The notes under the pieces are model-generated. The model ran no database searches, was not told the DNA's origin, and saw nothing but the letters and a program-made list of their open reading frames with translations. A program made the translations under genes and the position numbers. Below, in pieces: positions 46,153 to 56,529 of a stretch of 64,000 nt of DNA. The DNA lies in the NCBI GenBank assembly GCA_009746045.1, contig RPFO01000744.1, positions 865,635 to 929,634 of the forward strand. The letters are read 5' to 3'. Source of the stretch: Mesostigma viride (lineage: Eukaryota > Streptophyta > Mesostigmatophyceae > Mesostigmatales > Mesostigmataceae). The first letter of the stretch is position 1. Each line of letters begins with the position of its first letter.

Positions 46153-47043
46153 TGTTAGTTATTTAGTTAGTTGAATCCCACGCCGCACATGGGCAGTAGA
46201 GTCTTTAGTGGCCGAGGGCCGGAATACCGGTATATTTAGTTGGCTGGTTGCCTGGTTCTCCAACAAAAACATGGTCGCCTCCTGAAGGTGGCATGCGTTG
46301 GCTACCTAATCGATTAGCGCCGAGTGTCGCGCGTAGGTCGCCCGAGATCTGTAACTAATTAGTGCCTGCGTTTGTTGCATGCATCGGTGCCAGACTGCCA
46401 GTCCCATCAACGACCATCAGACAGGACCAGTCTATGGCTCCAACAATCTAGCGTGGGAATAAACTGAACTGAACTAAATGTATCGGTGCGGCGTCTGGAA
46501 TGAAACTATGAAAGCTGACATCCTTAGTGCAGCGGCGAACGCGTACTATTCCTGAATGGTTCCGTTTTGTTACGGAAAGAGGGAGTAAACTCCCCCTTCC
46601 TGTGGCGGATGATGCCTAACATTCTGCCGAGGATGCCGAACATTCCGCAGTTTAATCCTGGCAGCATCCTTGCAGCGCTATGACCATAGACGTATTTCCT
46701 ATTAGCCATACAATCAACGCAGCCTCGGCCGTTTTCATGAGACAGGACATCCTTCAGTGGAGGCACGCTGTTGGGATTATGGAAGCACGTTTTCCGAGGC
46801 TGACGGCAGCAGTGATAATGACACGAAGGTCATGATGCCAGCGGCGCTATTGCATCGATATCGTTTTTAACATGGAGCCCCCGCCGAGCCCGGTTATGTC
46901 TAGGCGGCAAGTTGTGGGCGACCCGCCGAAGTGCGGCGAAAAAAACGGGTAAGTAAGTAAGCACCGCAACATAGAAGCGACGTCATGGCCTGCCGGGATG
47001 CCAGCAAACGCGGGCGTAGGGGATTCGAGCCTGCGAAATCTTC
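46153..47043. other. Upstream region of the sialyltransferase-like gene
   Basis: No confident gene. A minus-strand frame at 46766-46524 is of unknown nature. GTAAGTAAGTAAG at 46948 mirrors ACTTACTTACTTA at 45931. No TATA-like element is clear. Confidence 0.4.
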
Positions 47044-49389
47044 ATGAGGAAAACGCGTTTACTGGAAGATCATCGGCGTCAGACGATCTGGCCAGCACTC
47101 CCCTTTCCTTCCTACCTCCGTCGTAAGACCATGCGTCCTAATAACGGCTCGTCGGCCCCGCCCGCGCGCGCGGCCCTGATCAACTGGGCCCGCCTGCGCC
47201 GTGCCTGCGCCAGCATTCTCCTCGCCTGCCTCCTGTGTCAGCTGCTCGTCCAGGCCGCATTCCTCCCGAGCAAGGTCATGACCCACACGTATACTCGGTC
47301 GGCCTCGCCATCCAGTACCGAGTCTCGCACTGTCACCAAGTCCCGCGCCGGCTCGACGCGCACGGAGCCCTCCCAGCTCTCTCGCACCGAGTCCTCCCAG
47401 CTGCCGCGCGCCGAGTCCCCCCTGAGCGATGATGAATGGACCCACACTGAGACGACTCAGGGCGAGTTATCCCCAGTCGCCGCTTCTCACTGCAGCATCC
47501 CTGTGCTCCGCATCACCCCTCGTGTGACTGTGATGCCGCTCAACGCGACGCACCCCGGTTTCGGTGCCCACTCCCACTACACCTGCCAACCACCACGGTC
47601 CGAACTCGTCCCCCTGAACGGCGCCACCGTGCGGCTGCACCCGTTTCAGCCGTTCTTGTCCTGCGAGGGCGCTCCGGACGACTCGCTGATGCGACAAAAC
47701 GTCTTGGTTCCGACATCTGCCATGCCGGTGCGGCGCGAGCACCTAGTGCCGTCATCCGCGACGTCGGCGACCACCAAGGTGCATCCAGGCGTGCACTGGG
47801 ATCCAGACAAACTGGGCGGTGCAGCATCGGGCGGCCTTAGCGCACCAGCGCCCCCAGGCACGCGACAGGCCGGCGGCACCACGGGAGCAGGGACCGGATC
47901 ACAAACAGGTGCCACGCAGCAGGCAGGGACCCGGAGACTCGCAGGTGCTCTACCAGGAAGGAGGAGCGCACAGATGCAGGCGGGTGCTATAAACAGGAGA
48001 AGCGGGGCAGCCGAAGGACAAGCCAGGCGCGGGGTGAACCGGAGGGGCCGGCAGCTGCACGCCACTGACATATTACCGGAGAGGTGGAGCCGATATCAAG
48101 AGGCGAGCACCGATAAGGACAGCTGGAGACGCGGGGAGCGGGCCGGGGGCGACATGGGCAGGAGGGAGGGGCGGCGATTGCACAAACGCAATATCCCAGC
48201 AGCAGTGGCAGCCCCAGCACCTTCGCCAAGGTCCACGATGGCCGCAGAGCAAGCAGGCCAGTCGCTAGGCAGGCGGGATGGGCTTGGCGGGGCGACCGGC
48301 ATGTCTGAGCCACCTGCCACCGCGTCCGCCGGCTCCTCGCCTCTCCTGCCGACGCTTGGCGCGTGGGGCAGCTGCGCGGTCGTGCTCAGCGGGGGCAGCC
48401 TGCTGCGCAGCTCGTGCGGCGGTGAGATCGACGGCCACGACACGATCATCCGGTTCAACGCACCCCCGGTGGCAGGGTTCGAGCCGGACGTGGGCGGGCG
48501 GACGGATGTCGCGCTGATCAACTGGAAGCTGGAGCAAAAGTTGGTGTCCGCTTTCCACAACAGCACCGGTTATGATGCCACGAGATCAACCCAGTCCAAC
48601 AGCCCCGGTGGATTCGCCACCCAGCCATCCGGCTTTGGACCTACCCAGCGAGCGGGAGCCAGCCCTGATACTTCGGGCCCTGATGACACCAGGGCCGATG
48701 GAGAGAAGACCGGCGACGATGCGCTGTTTGGGCGCGACCCACCCCCCCGGCTCGTCGTGCTGACCGATGACTACCTGGGTGCGGCCACCAGGGACGCGGA
48801 CTGCCGGGAGTTCAGGGACACCCTGGGGCATCCGACGCTCGTGCTGGCCCCCACGCGTTATTCGTCGGCGGTGGCGATGCTGAGGGAGATGCTGACGTCA
48901 TCGGGTCGGGAGGTTCACGATAGCACGCTGCCAAGCTTGGGTTTCCGGGGAGTGCTTACGAGCCTGCAGTTCTGCCGGAGTGTGTCTATTTATGGGATTA
49001 GCCAGCGGGCGGGCGATGGGCACTACTGGGCGCCGGGGGACCCCATGTGGAGCGACCACGACACGATGGGAGAGCTCATGGTGATGCAGAAGTGGGGGGT
49101 CATGGGTTCCGTGGACGTAGAGGTGTATGACCAGGGGCCCCCGTGCCCCGAGCCCTTTGTGTATGGCATGCATGCGAATGACAAGCAGCGGAAGATAGGG
49201 AGCGTGGTCGTGAAACGGCATGTGCATCACACGCCGGACGACTTGCCACGGATGCCGTTGTTGCGGAATAAGGATGTGAGGAGCTTTTGGAAGGATGCGA
49301 GGTTTCAGGGAGAGATGCACAAGATTATTATGGAGACGGCGGCTGCTGGGTTGAGGGGGAAGAAGAAGGCTGGTCGGTCGCGCGACTAG
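47044..49389 (+). CDS. GT29 sialyltransferase-like type II membrane protein
   Basis: 781 residues, single exon. Short basic cytosolic tail, one membrane segment at about residues 54-74 (ACASILLACLLCQLLVQAAF), then a long Ser/Thr/Pro/Gly-rich stem: a Golgi-type topology. The catalytic part has all four sialylmotifs. L motif about 443-490 (SCAVVLSGGSLL, GGEIDGHDTIIRFNAPPVAG, FEPDVGGRTD). S motif from about 633 (GFRGVLTSLQFCRSVSIYGI). Motif III GHYWAP (H660). Motif VS HDTMGE (H672, E677). Cys444 and Cys644 are placed to form the conserved L-S disulfide. The family transfers sialic acid from CMP-sialic acid to glycans; in algae the donor could be Kdo or another nulosonic acid. About 60 low-complexity residues (Ser/Thr/Gly/Asp) are inserted between the L and S motifs. 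ATG codons 1 and 30 are both possible starts. Confidence 0.9.
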   Translation: MRKTRLLEDHRRQTIWPALPFPSYLRRKTMRPNNGSSAPPARAALINWARLRRACASILLACLLCQLLVQAAFLPSKVMTHTYTRSASPSSTESRTVTKSRAGSTRTEPSQLSRTESSQLPRAESPLSDDEWTHTETTQGELSPVAASHCSIPVLRITPRVTVMPLNATHPGFGAHSHYTCQPPRSELVPLNGATVRLHPFQPFLSCEGAPDDSLMRQNVLVPTSAMPVRREHLVPSSATSATTKVHPGVHWDPDKLGGAASGGLSAPAPPGTRQAGGTTGAGTGSQTGATQQAGTRRLAGALPGRRSAQMQAGAINRRSGAAEGQARRGVNRRGRQLHATDILPERWSRYQEASTDKDSWRRGERAGGDMGRREGRRLHKRNIPAAVAAPAPSPRSTMAAEQAGQSLGRRDGLGGATGMSEPPATASAGSSPLLPTLGAWGSCAVVLSGGSLLRSSCGGEIDGHDTIIRFNAPPVAGFEPDVGGRTDVALINWKLEQKLVSAFHNSTGYDATRSTQSNSPGGFATQPSGFGPTQRAGASPDTSGPDDTRADGEKTGDDALFGRDPPPRLVVLTDDYLGAATRDADCREFRDTLGHPTLVLAPTRYSSAVAMLREMLTSSGREVHDSTLPSLGFRGVLTSLQFCRSVSIYGISQRAGDGHYWAPGDPMWSDHDTMGELMVMQKWGVMGSVDVEVYDQGPPCPEPFVYGMHANDKQRKIGSVVVKRHVHHTPDDLPRMPLLRNKDVRSFWKDARFQGEMHKIIMETAAAGLRGKKKAGRSRD

Positions 49390-49904
49390 CTAGCCTGGCC
49401 GCCTGTGTTGCTGGCGAGTTTTGGGTAGAAAGGGTATGGCTGCACGGGCTGTTTGAATTAGAAGGTCCAGTGTGCGACCTAACTGTACAAATATTAGAAG
49501 ATAGTGTGAGCTGATTGTACGTTTTTTCAAATATAAAGTTTACTGGAAGTTGTGATGATCTTGGAATGCCTGTTACGTCAAGCTAGCTAGGTCTGCTTCG
49601 ACATTGTTTGGCACCTGTGCAAGAGTTGACCATGCTTTGACAGGCCATTCTACGGCAACAACTGTCTGCCATTCAACTTGTGATACTACTTGTGTCACGT
49701 CCGTGATCATTTACGTCCGTGCACTCGAGAAACGGCTGTTCACCGAATCATTTACGACCGGTTCAGTTCCGTTGGTTTGGTTCCGCGGTAGCCGTTTGGC
49801 TTGGATTTGTTCAAGTCTGGGTACCGGCCGGTGTGGAGCGCCGCGCCGGATGCCAATACCCAACTCTACGACGCTTGTGGCTGAATATTTACTTTTGTAG
49901 TATA
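49390..49904. other. 3' flank of the GT29-like gene, no gene seen
   Basis: Contains AATATAAAGTTTACTGG near 49532, a possible 3' processing region. No other feature. Confidence 0.4.
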
Positions 49905-50702
49905 TATGTCCATGCCCTTGGCCCGGTCGACGCTGTGGTTGCCACCTTGGCTGCCCTTGAAGTGGCCATGGCGGCCATCAACCTTTGGCTCTCCCTCCCC
50001 AAGTGTGCAGTCTTTTCGCCCCAGGGGGACTGCTCTGGCTTCCCCGCGGCTATCCCGGGGGCATTGGCGCGGGCGCATGGTTTCTCGTGCCTGGGCGTCC
50101 CTGCATGTGGGTGACCCTGACTACGTCGAAGAGGAGCTCCGGGCCACCGTGCAACAGCGCACCCATGTCCTCGAGACTTGGGCGCGCCTCAAGGACCCCC
50201 AGACCAAAGGGCTCCTCCTGTGGTTTTGCGCCCACCCGCGGGTGGTTCACGGGCTCCGTGGCGCTCCCCCCCACTTGGTGCGGCTTGCCGCGGAAGGCCA
50301 CGACGAGCGCATTCAGGCCGCCTTGCAGGTGCTCCTCGATCCCCTGCCCTAGCCTGCCAGCTCACTCCATGCGCTTGGCCACCCTCCCCTGCCGCATGGG
50401 CGGGTGTGGGCTCACCCGCGCCGGCGGTGCCGCCTGCCTCGCCCCCGCCGCCTTCCTTGGCTCTGTTGCTCAGGCCTGGGCGGGGATCCGCCGGTTGGTC
50501 CCCAGCGCCGTCAGCACCAGTCCCGACTTGGTCACCCCATCCCCCTTCTCCTTTGTGCAGGCTGTGCAGGATTCTTACCTCGGGATCCAGCAGGCCTGCG
50601 ACCTCATCGGCCCCGCCCAGGCCGTCCACCGTCTCCTGCCCCGGGGCACGCCCGGCGTGTCCACTGTCGTCAGTCCTAGTGTACCTTCCCTGCCTGGGTT
50701 CA

Positions 50703-51305
50703 TTAATTAATTAATTAATAGACACGTGACTGCGTCACGTGAGCATAAGTCCTCAGTGGGAGGGGAACATGGAATGCGGAATGGATGGTATAAGCTATCT
50801 AGGTCCTAGTTACAGGGGTGTGGGCACCGCGGCCCGAATCGCTATGAATGCCATACTTGGTCACACGCGGAGCCCCAACAGGCTTGGGGGTGGTCTCCTT
50901 CATCACTACTTGCCATCTATCCTTGCGCACCATCTGCCTCCATATTACAGACAAACTGGTCAGTAGGCTGCCCGGGGGTGAGCCCGTCACGTCTAGTGTA
51001 GCACATGTCCATGCCGAGTCGATCACGAAATGTCCACGGGTGGCGGCCCTGCCGCGCGCGGCCGGGGGCACGCCAGGTTAGGACATATCGCCCAGGCTGG
51101 GCAGGCCTGGTGCCAGCTAGTCTATCTGAGGTATCTTCCTGATCTGTGCGGGCCAGGTGCCCGGCTAGGCCCAGGCGCCTGTGCCTAATAATGTGGGAAA
51201 CATAGGGCAAATCAGCGTACAAATCAGCGTACAAATCCTCATTACTAATGTGCAAACCAAAGGCCGGGAGGTTAAGGGCCTTGCGCAGCATCTTGGTGAC
51301 GGCGC
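50703..51305 (-). mobile_element. LINE insertion (ILTYG family) inside the RLE copy
   Basis: The minus strand reads MLRKALNLPAFGLHISNEDL, DLPYVSHIIRHRRLGLAGHL and ARTDQ. The 3' tail TTAATTAATTAATTAATAG lies at about 50703-50721, preceded in transcript order by a perfect 8-bp stem (CACGTGAC, loop TGC, GTCACGTG at 50724-50742). Flanks GCCTGGGTTCAT (50691-50702) and GCATGGGTTCAT (51307-51318) form a 12-bp target-site duplication with one mismatch. GTTAAGGGCC at 51271-51280 is the unfilled counterpart of the TTAA insertion at 12208. Confidence 0.88.
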
Positions 51306-51335
51306 CTGCATGGGTTCATGGAAAACAACAAAATA

Positions 51336-51789
51336 CCGCGGCCCGGCCCTGAACGCAAACGGTTTTCACCTTTGCGGAGTGCCTGATCAGAATATACGCA
51401 TGGCTGATTTCGTTAGTACCGGCTACGCCCCCTTCTAATAAAGAAGGATCCAGCCGTGTTCAGCCCGTCTCACGTTTCGAGACTGAACAAGTCTCGAGTG
51501 GACACGTGTGTAGTACTCCTACACACAGATCTCGAGTGATTTATCTAGTACCAAATCCGAAAGGCTTGCATCACTCCCCGGAAAGGAGAACTTTTGCGGA
51601 TGACTGTAGGTGTAAGTTGGCGATGCCATGGTAACCGGAGACGTCCGTCCTATAGTCAGCGAAAGTTGGTGCGAGAGGTCCCCAGTTCGATTACGGTCGG
51701 ATTCACTTGCAGATCGCGTTTTTCCGCGTTTTCCGCGGCCCGGCCCTGAACGCAAACGGTTTTCACCTTTGTGGAGTGCCTGATCAGAA
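51336..51789. mobile_element. About 450-bp insertion with 57-bp terminal direct repeats
   Basis: CCGCGGCCCGGCCCTGAACG through GGAGTGCCTGATCAGAA occurs at 51336-51392 and again, with two differences, at 51733-51789. AAAATAC lies at 51330-51336 and 51788-51794, as a target duplication, and the surrounding RLE sequence resumes in register. The inside contains GAGGTCCCCAGTTCGATTAC, similar to a tRNA B box. It could be a tRNA-derived SINE with a duplicated end or a very small terminal-repeat element. Confidence 0.6.
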
Positions 51790-51999
51790 AATACCTACGC
51801 GGGTATACTACACTGTGCCGACTGGATGGGTCTGCATGCGAGCTTGAACGATCAGGGGAAGACTTGGACTCCGTTTCCCTTGAGGGGAGCATGGGGTCTG
51901 CATTCCTGCGCGCCCTCTGTTACCCTGGCTTGGGTTATAGAGTCCATAATTGCTTTAAAAATGTGCTGACCGCGCTATGGCAGCCAGGTTTTTACCATG

Positions 52000-52536
52000 A
52001 TTCAGCATAATCTAGCTGATAGTCAGGATGGTTGAGGATATCACGTAACCGCGTAGTGGCCTCGCGGTACGCCTCTGCCATCGCCTGGTGTCTTGCCAGG
52101 CGACGAGCAGCCTCGAGGAGGATCCTCCTCAATCCGCTGCCTCTTCTCAGCGAGACGGGAAGGCCGTCTCACGGCGGACCTCCCTATAACGCTGCCGAGC
52201 GCGACGTTCTTCATTAGCCACCAGCGCTGCCTGCTCCACTGCCAGGAGCGCTGGGGTGAGGAGAATTTCTAGCTCCCCGTCGGGGAGGCTGGCGGTGTCC
52301 GACACCTCGTCGTCGTACATGGGTTGTCCGGCAACTGCAGGGGCGACGGGCCTGTACAACGGTCCGAGCCCCGCCAAAAACGACCATCTTATTCCGTCAC
52401 CAAAGTGGCGCGAGATCCCGAAAATCTGGTGTGCGGGATGGTGTCGACAAGGCCAAAAGTCACGCAGCACCCATGGCGGCCGTGAAAATCCTAGTGGCGG
52501 TTTTGAGAACACATTAAGGAAAGCGAATGCCTTCAT
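52000..52536 (-). pseudogene. Unassigned frameshifted ORF with helical, charged C-terminus
   Basis: The minus strand reads MYDDEVSDTASLPDGELEIL, ALLAVEQAALVANEERRARQ and YREVRRE. After a frame break near 52145 it continues LLEAARRLARHQAMAEAYRE, then TTRLRDILNHPDYQLDY. Ala/Arg/Glu-rich helices suggest a coiled coil. It precedes the zinc-ribbon ORF on the other strand and may belong to the same mobile element. No family is recognised. Confidence 0.4.
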
Positions 52537-52930
52537 AACTCATCATCTACTGAACGTAGATATTTTTTTATCCTAAAGAAATCGGCCCATTTTTTCAGGA
52601 AAACAGAAAAAGGGCGGGCATTTTCGCGAGGTCGGGTCAGGTCCGCTGCATTTTGCAGTGGACCCCCAAAAAGTCACACCGGAAACTTATCAAAAACGGC
52701 GACAGTGCAGCACGAGGTAAGCCGCTCGCATGATTCTATGACTAATTCAAAAATTTTTTACCGAAAAACTTTTTGTTAAAACGACTGCCATTGTAAATGC
52801 TGCGATACCGCAAATTATGTTGCTGCTGGGAGGTGCTTGCGGGAGCGGTAATGGTGCACTTACGTAAAAATATGCCACGTACTGTTTGGTTTCTGCGAAT
52901 TTGGTCGTTCCACTTTCTCAGGCCGTTTAA

Positions 52931-54886
52931 ATGGCTTCCAGAGCACATCCCTCACTACTCTCGTGCCCAAGGTGCGATGAGCGCCTGCACACGTCGCTCA
53001 ACTACGTCTGTGATTCTTGCGGCACCGACGCGAGCTGCATGGCTGGAGTCGACACAAGAGAGTGGTACGCACACGTCTAGAATCGCATTTATAGCTTAGT
53101 GAAGCTCACACCTTTCGCCAACAAGTTTTTCAGCGTGTTTCCTTTTCCTGAGCCGATTGAGCGCATCATGCTTACAAATTACGGGCGCCTAATAGAAAAC
53201 TGGAGCCGTGAGCGTGAGGATGACCAGGCAGCGCCAAAGAATTAAGCGTAAAGTTCGCCTATTGATGCTTCCTCGAGACATTCAAGATATCCTCAGGTAG
53301 GCTGTGCCTGGGGAGAATAAATGGGAGGGAGCAGTGTTGTTTTCAGCTGGCAGTGTAGGTGTTGTGGCCCCTCCCATGAAGCTTGTTTGGACTCAATCTC
53401 CCCACGAGGGCATGACCAAGTTGACAGTTCACTTCAGCTAGTGGGTCGTGGTAAACCCAATGGGGAGTGTGAATGTGGCTAGGGATCATCAATTCAACGA
53501 GCTTGCTGCCAACGGGTTGGGGGGCAGGAACACGGTAGAAGGGGTGAGGAATTTTGTCCAGCGTGTGGCTGCCTCGCGTGCCTTAGTTAGACAGGAGCAC
53601 AGCCAACTGCACTGAGCTCATCCGAGAGTATCGGGGGAGGTCCTTGAAGCGGAGGGGGTGCACTTAGGTGATGGGAGGCGCGTGCCGGTTGTCAGGATGC
53701 TTTGGGGCGGGGGGACAAGGCATATGTGAATGCAGAGAGAGTGCAAGCAGGATGCTCACACCAGTACCCTTGCAACAAGTGCACATGCCCCAAGGCCAAG
53801 TTCGGTGACCTGGAGGGATCCAAGCACTTCTCACCAGGCCGCACTGTGCAGATGGCTAGGGAGCTAGCCCACGATGTGCAGGTTGATCCCACTGCCCCTT
53901 TCAAGTGCCCCAGCCCTCACTGCGGCAAGGTTTTCCATACCCAGGCAGAGCTCAGAGACACAGAGCCAAGGAACGAGAGCAAGGCAGGGCAGCATGCCCG
54001 GGACCACTTTGGCCAGAAGTGGGGCTGTTCCCCTCTCCTCCCCGTTGTCAGAGCACAATGAACACCCAACCTGTCTTCTTCACTGCCTTCTCAATAATGT
54101 ATGTGCACTCCTGGACAGGACCATCATGGCACGGATGCATAAGAGCGAGGAGGCAGAAATGCTGAAGGTGTTGCATGATGAGATGGGCGTGTTTATTAAG
54201 GAGTTCTAAGTACGTGAAAGCACCATAGAAGAATGCCAGTGCTATAAGGCAGTTGAGAAGCCACATGTCATTGGAAGGGAGGCTGAGACCTTGCTGGACA
54301 AATTCCAGCTGCATGTGTGTGAACATTGTTTGCCAGCACAACGCTGATGAGGATGCAGAGTCACATGTGGACAGGGAGGCCAGCTGACCAGGGTGTGGCA
54401 GGTTTTGAAGGATATGTTTGGAAGGCCCTGTGTGACTTAGATGATGATGGGTCAGGGGGGCCCAAGCGGGAGGCAAAGGTGCCCAGCCGAGGTAGAGGAG
54501 CTGGCAGCCACTTATGTTGCCTCTTTCATCTCTTTCACTGCCCCCGAGCATGTCACCACATACATGCACGACCTGGTGGCCCGGCCCACAGGCCATGCAT
54601 CTCAGATCCGTGAGTTGGGTGACCTGCGCCTGTTTTCAGGGGAGGCCTTAGAACACCTCCACCATGTGAACAAGGCACCTGACCTATGCACACCGCTCTA
54701 GGCAAGCGTGTCAAAACTGGGACTGGCAAGCGTGGAAGGGCCATGTGCGTTGGTGCACTTGCGCAGAGCATGCATGCTGGCATGGTGCGCCAAGAGTTGG
54801 CACACCGCCTCTGCGTGCCACTTTCCTATGCGGAACAACGAGCAAGGAAGAGGATGCTGGATCACCTGCGGGCTGCAGCAAAATGA
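52931..54886 (+). pseudogene. Decayed transposon-type gene with zinc ribbon and Cys-rich region
   Basis: Following one reading with stops and shifts: at 52931, MASRAHPSLLSCPRCDERLH, then YVCDSCGTDASCMAGVDTRE, a CxxC...CxxC zinc ribbon. Next, FANKFFSVFPFPEPIERIM near 53110. Then GAVLFSAGSVGVVAPPMKLV near 53330, and FNELAANGLGGRNTVEGVRN near 53490. Then HQYPCNKCTCPKAKFGDLEG near 53760, and PFKCPSPHCGKVFHTQAELR near 53900. Then HPTCLLHCLLNNVCALLDRT near 54065, and AEVEELAATYVASFISFTAP near 54485. Then YMHDLVARPTGH and LGDLRLFSGEALEHLHHVNK near 54560-54670. The last parts recall transposase-like proteins with H-x-L-L and F-S-G-x-x-x-E-H blocks, but I cannot name the superfamily. At least five in-frame stops. 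No TIR is found. Confidence 0.5.
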
Positions 54887-55930
54887 GTCTACGTGCAGGG
54901 CATGCAGCTTGATGAAGGCATAGCATGACGTTTGCATGCATGCCAGGCGAGGGCTCTTCAATTGTGGCCAGTGGGCTCTCCATGTGTTATTTATGTGTGT
55001 TATAGACGAATAAACTGGCATTATTATGCTTTCACATGTCACAAAGTTCTTGGTGATTTTACGATGGCTAACTTTGCTGGATGTCTCGTTCTCATTGATG
55101 TGTATATCATTATACAGAGTGGTACCAAGTTTAAAAGCTCACTAGGACCTCAGTTGCTTGCTTGGAGGTGTGCACTTTCTAGGAAGTGCGAGTACGTTGT
55201 TGGCTGCTGGCACGCATCAGAGTTTTTTCGCCATCTGATGTGCGATCTCAGTAAAACTTGGGAGACTTGTGTAGCATGGTGCAGCATAACTGCCTGCCAG
55301 ATTTCAAGCCAAACTGAGATCATTCGCACCACCTACGGTGTAATGAATGTCTTAATTTGGCATCGCGGTGACATGACTGACATCATGTGACAGCAGAATA
55401 TTGTCATTAACTGCCATTAAATGTAAGATGCAAGTTCCCTGTCCGGCTTCATACTTCATAAATGATGTGTTTAACAATTTCTAGGTGAATCTAAGCTCAT
55501 TTGCAATGGAGGCATCAACTTGTTAATAAAATGCCTAATATAGGCTTATGTGTGACGTTTGACAGCATAATTGCTTTCCAAACCGTGTCTAACTCGGGTG
55601 CAATTTGTTATTTGGTAGGTAAGCTAAATGTGATGTAAATAAGTTATCTACCTATTTGCAGGTCAAGCAGACATTATTTGTGATGTTTGTGCAATTAATA
55701 ATGAATAAAATTGACATTTTTTGCGTTTTTAATGCTTTTCGACGTCACCGTTCAGTAAGCACCAGGTAGCCAGCCAACGAGGTGCAACTTGTCACAGTAA
55801 AACTAGGTATCATAAGGAAGCTTGCCACCAAGTTTGACCGCCATCATCTGAATATAACTGCATGCAGCTAGGAGGAATAAGATGGGTGTTTTTTGGCACT
55901 TTCAGACCGTTGTGCTAGCAGCACCCGAGT
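54887..55930. other. AT-rich spacer, no gene seen
   Basis: No coding signal. GGCACTTTCAGACCGTTGTG at 55897 resembles GGCACTTTCATACCGTTGTG at 10829, a short shared sequence of unknown origin. Confidence 0.45.
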
Positions 55931-55935
55931 GAGCT

Positions 55936-56520
55936 TTACGGATTCCATGTCGATTCTTTTTTCTGTAAGCCATGGTCTCCATCCCGAACATATGTTCGAG
56001 AGTGTTGCGTCGATCCAGTGGCGGACGGGACCATCGGAATTGCAGATTGGACGTCAGTTGCGGGACGAAAAGTGATCGCCCCATCTGGAGCGACCGACGC
56101 AGTACGTCGGGGCGTGAGCTCCCGAATCGTAATGGTCTGAGGCTCACAGTCCTGGCCGAGGAGACGAGGAAGACACAGGCCGGGGCCGGCTCTGTGCTTG
56201 CGCCACCTGTGGGGTTGTTTTCCCGCGCCTCTTCGGCCATGGCCGCACCAGCATTGACCATGCTGGAACAGCCACAGGGGAGGAGGGTTCTTGGCCAATC
56301 CCCTGGTTAGGGGTCGGATCCTCCACCTGCTCGTGCTCAGGGGAGGGGGGTTCTAAGCCGGACTGCCGGGTGGCAGCCGGACCCTCCGCCTGGCCTTTCA
56401 GTAGTCTTTTTGTTTTTCTTTTGCTTCTTTTTTTGAAATAGCCGCATCACCAGCCGGCTTCTGGTTGTCCTTGTTCGGGCTTCCGCATATCCTGCCCATC
56501 CTCATCGTTGTTGTACTAAG
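55936..56520 (-). pseudogene. Unassigned low-complexity minus-strand ORF remnants
   Basis: Frames read FKKRSKRKTKRLLKGQAEG and LEPPSPEHEQVEDPTPNQG near 56450-56320, then TITIRELTPRRTASVAPDGA and ITFRPATDVQSAIPMVPSAT near 56145-56010. Composition is protein-like (basic, Pro/Gln/Glu-rich), but frames break and no family is recognised. Confidence 0.3.
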
Positions 56521-56529
56521 GTGAGTTTC

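Larger units (their letters stand above)
49905..51935 (+). mobile_element. RLE-type retrotransposon copy on the plus strand, split by two insertions
   Basis: Segments 49905-50702, 51306-51336 and 51790-51935 join into one stretch of the family seen at 61098-64000. Readings include CAVFSPQGDCSGFPAAI, GLLLWFCAHPRVVHGLRGAP, EGHDERIQAALQVL, MGGCGLTRAGGAACLAPAAF, AVQDSYLGIQQACDL and, after the insertions, SLEGSMGSAFLRAL. Truncated on both sides and frameshifted. Confidence 0.82.

Noticed and set aside
51640-51710. tRNA gene
   Set aside because: A seven-base acceptor-like pairing with one mismatch and TTCGATT exist, but the span of 58 nt is too short and the T-stem does not pair. It is kept only as a possible SINE trace.
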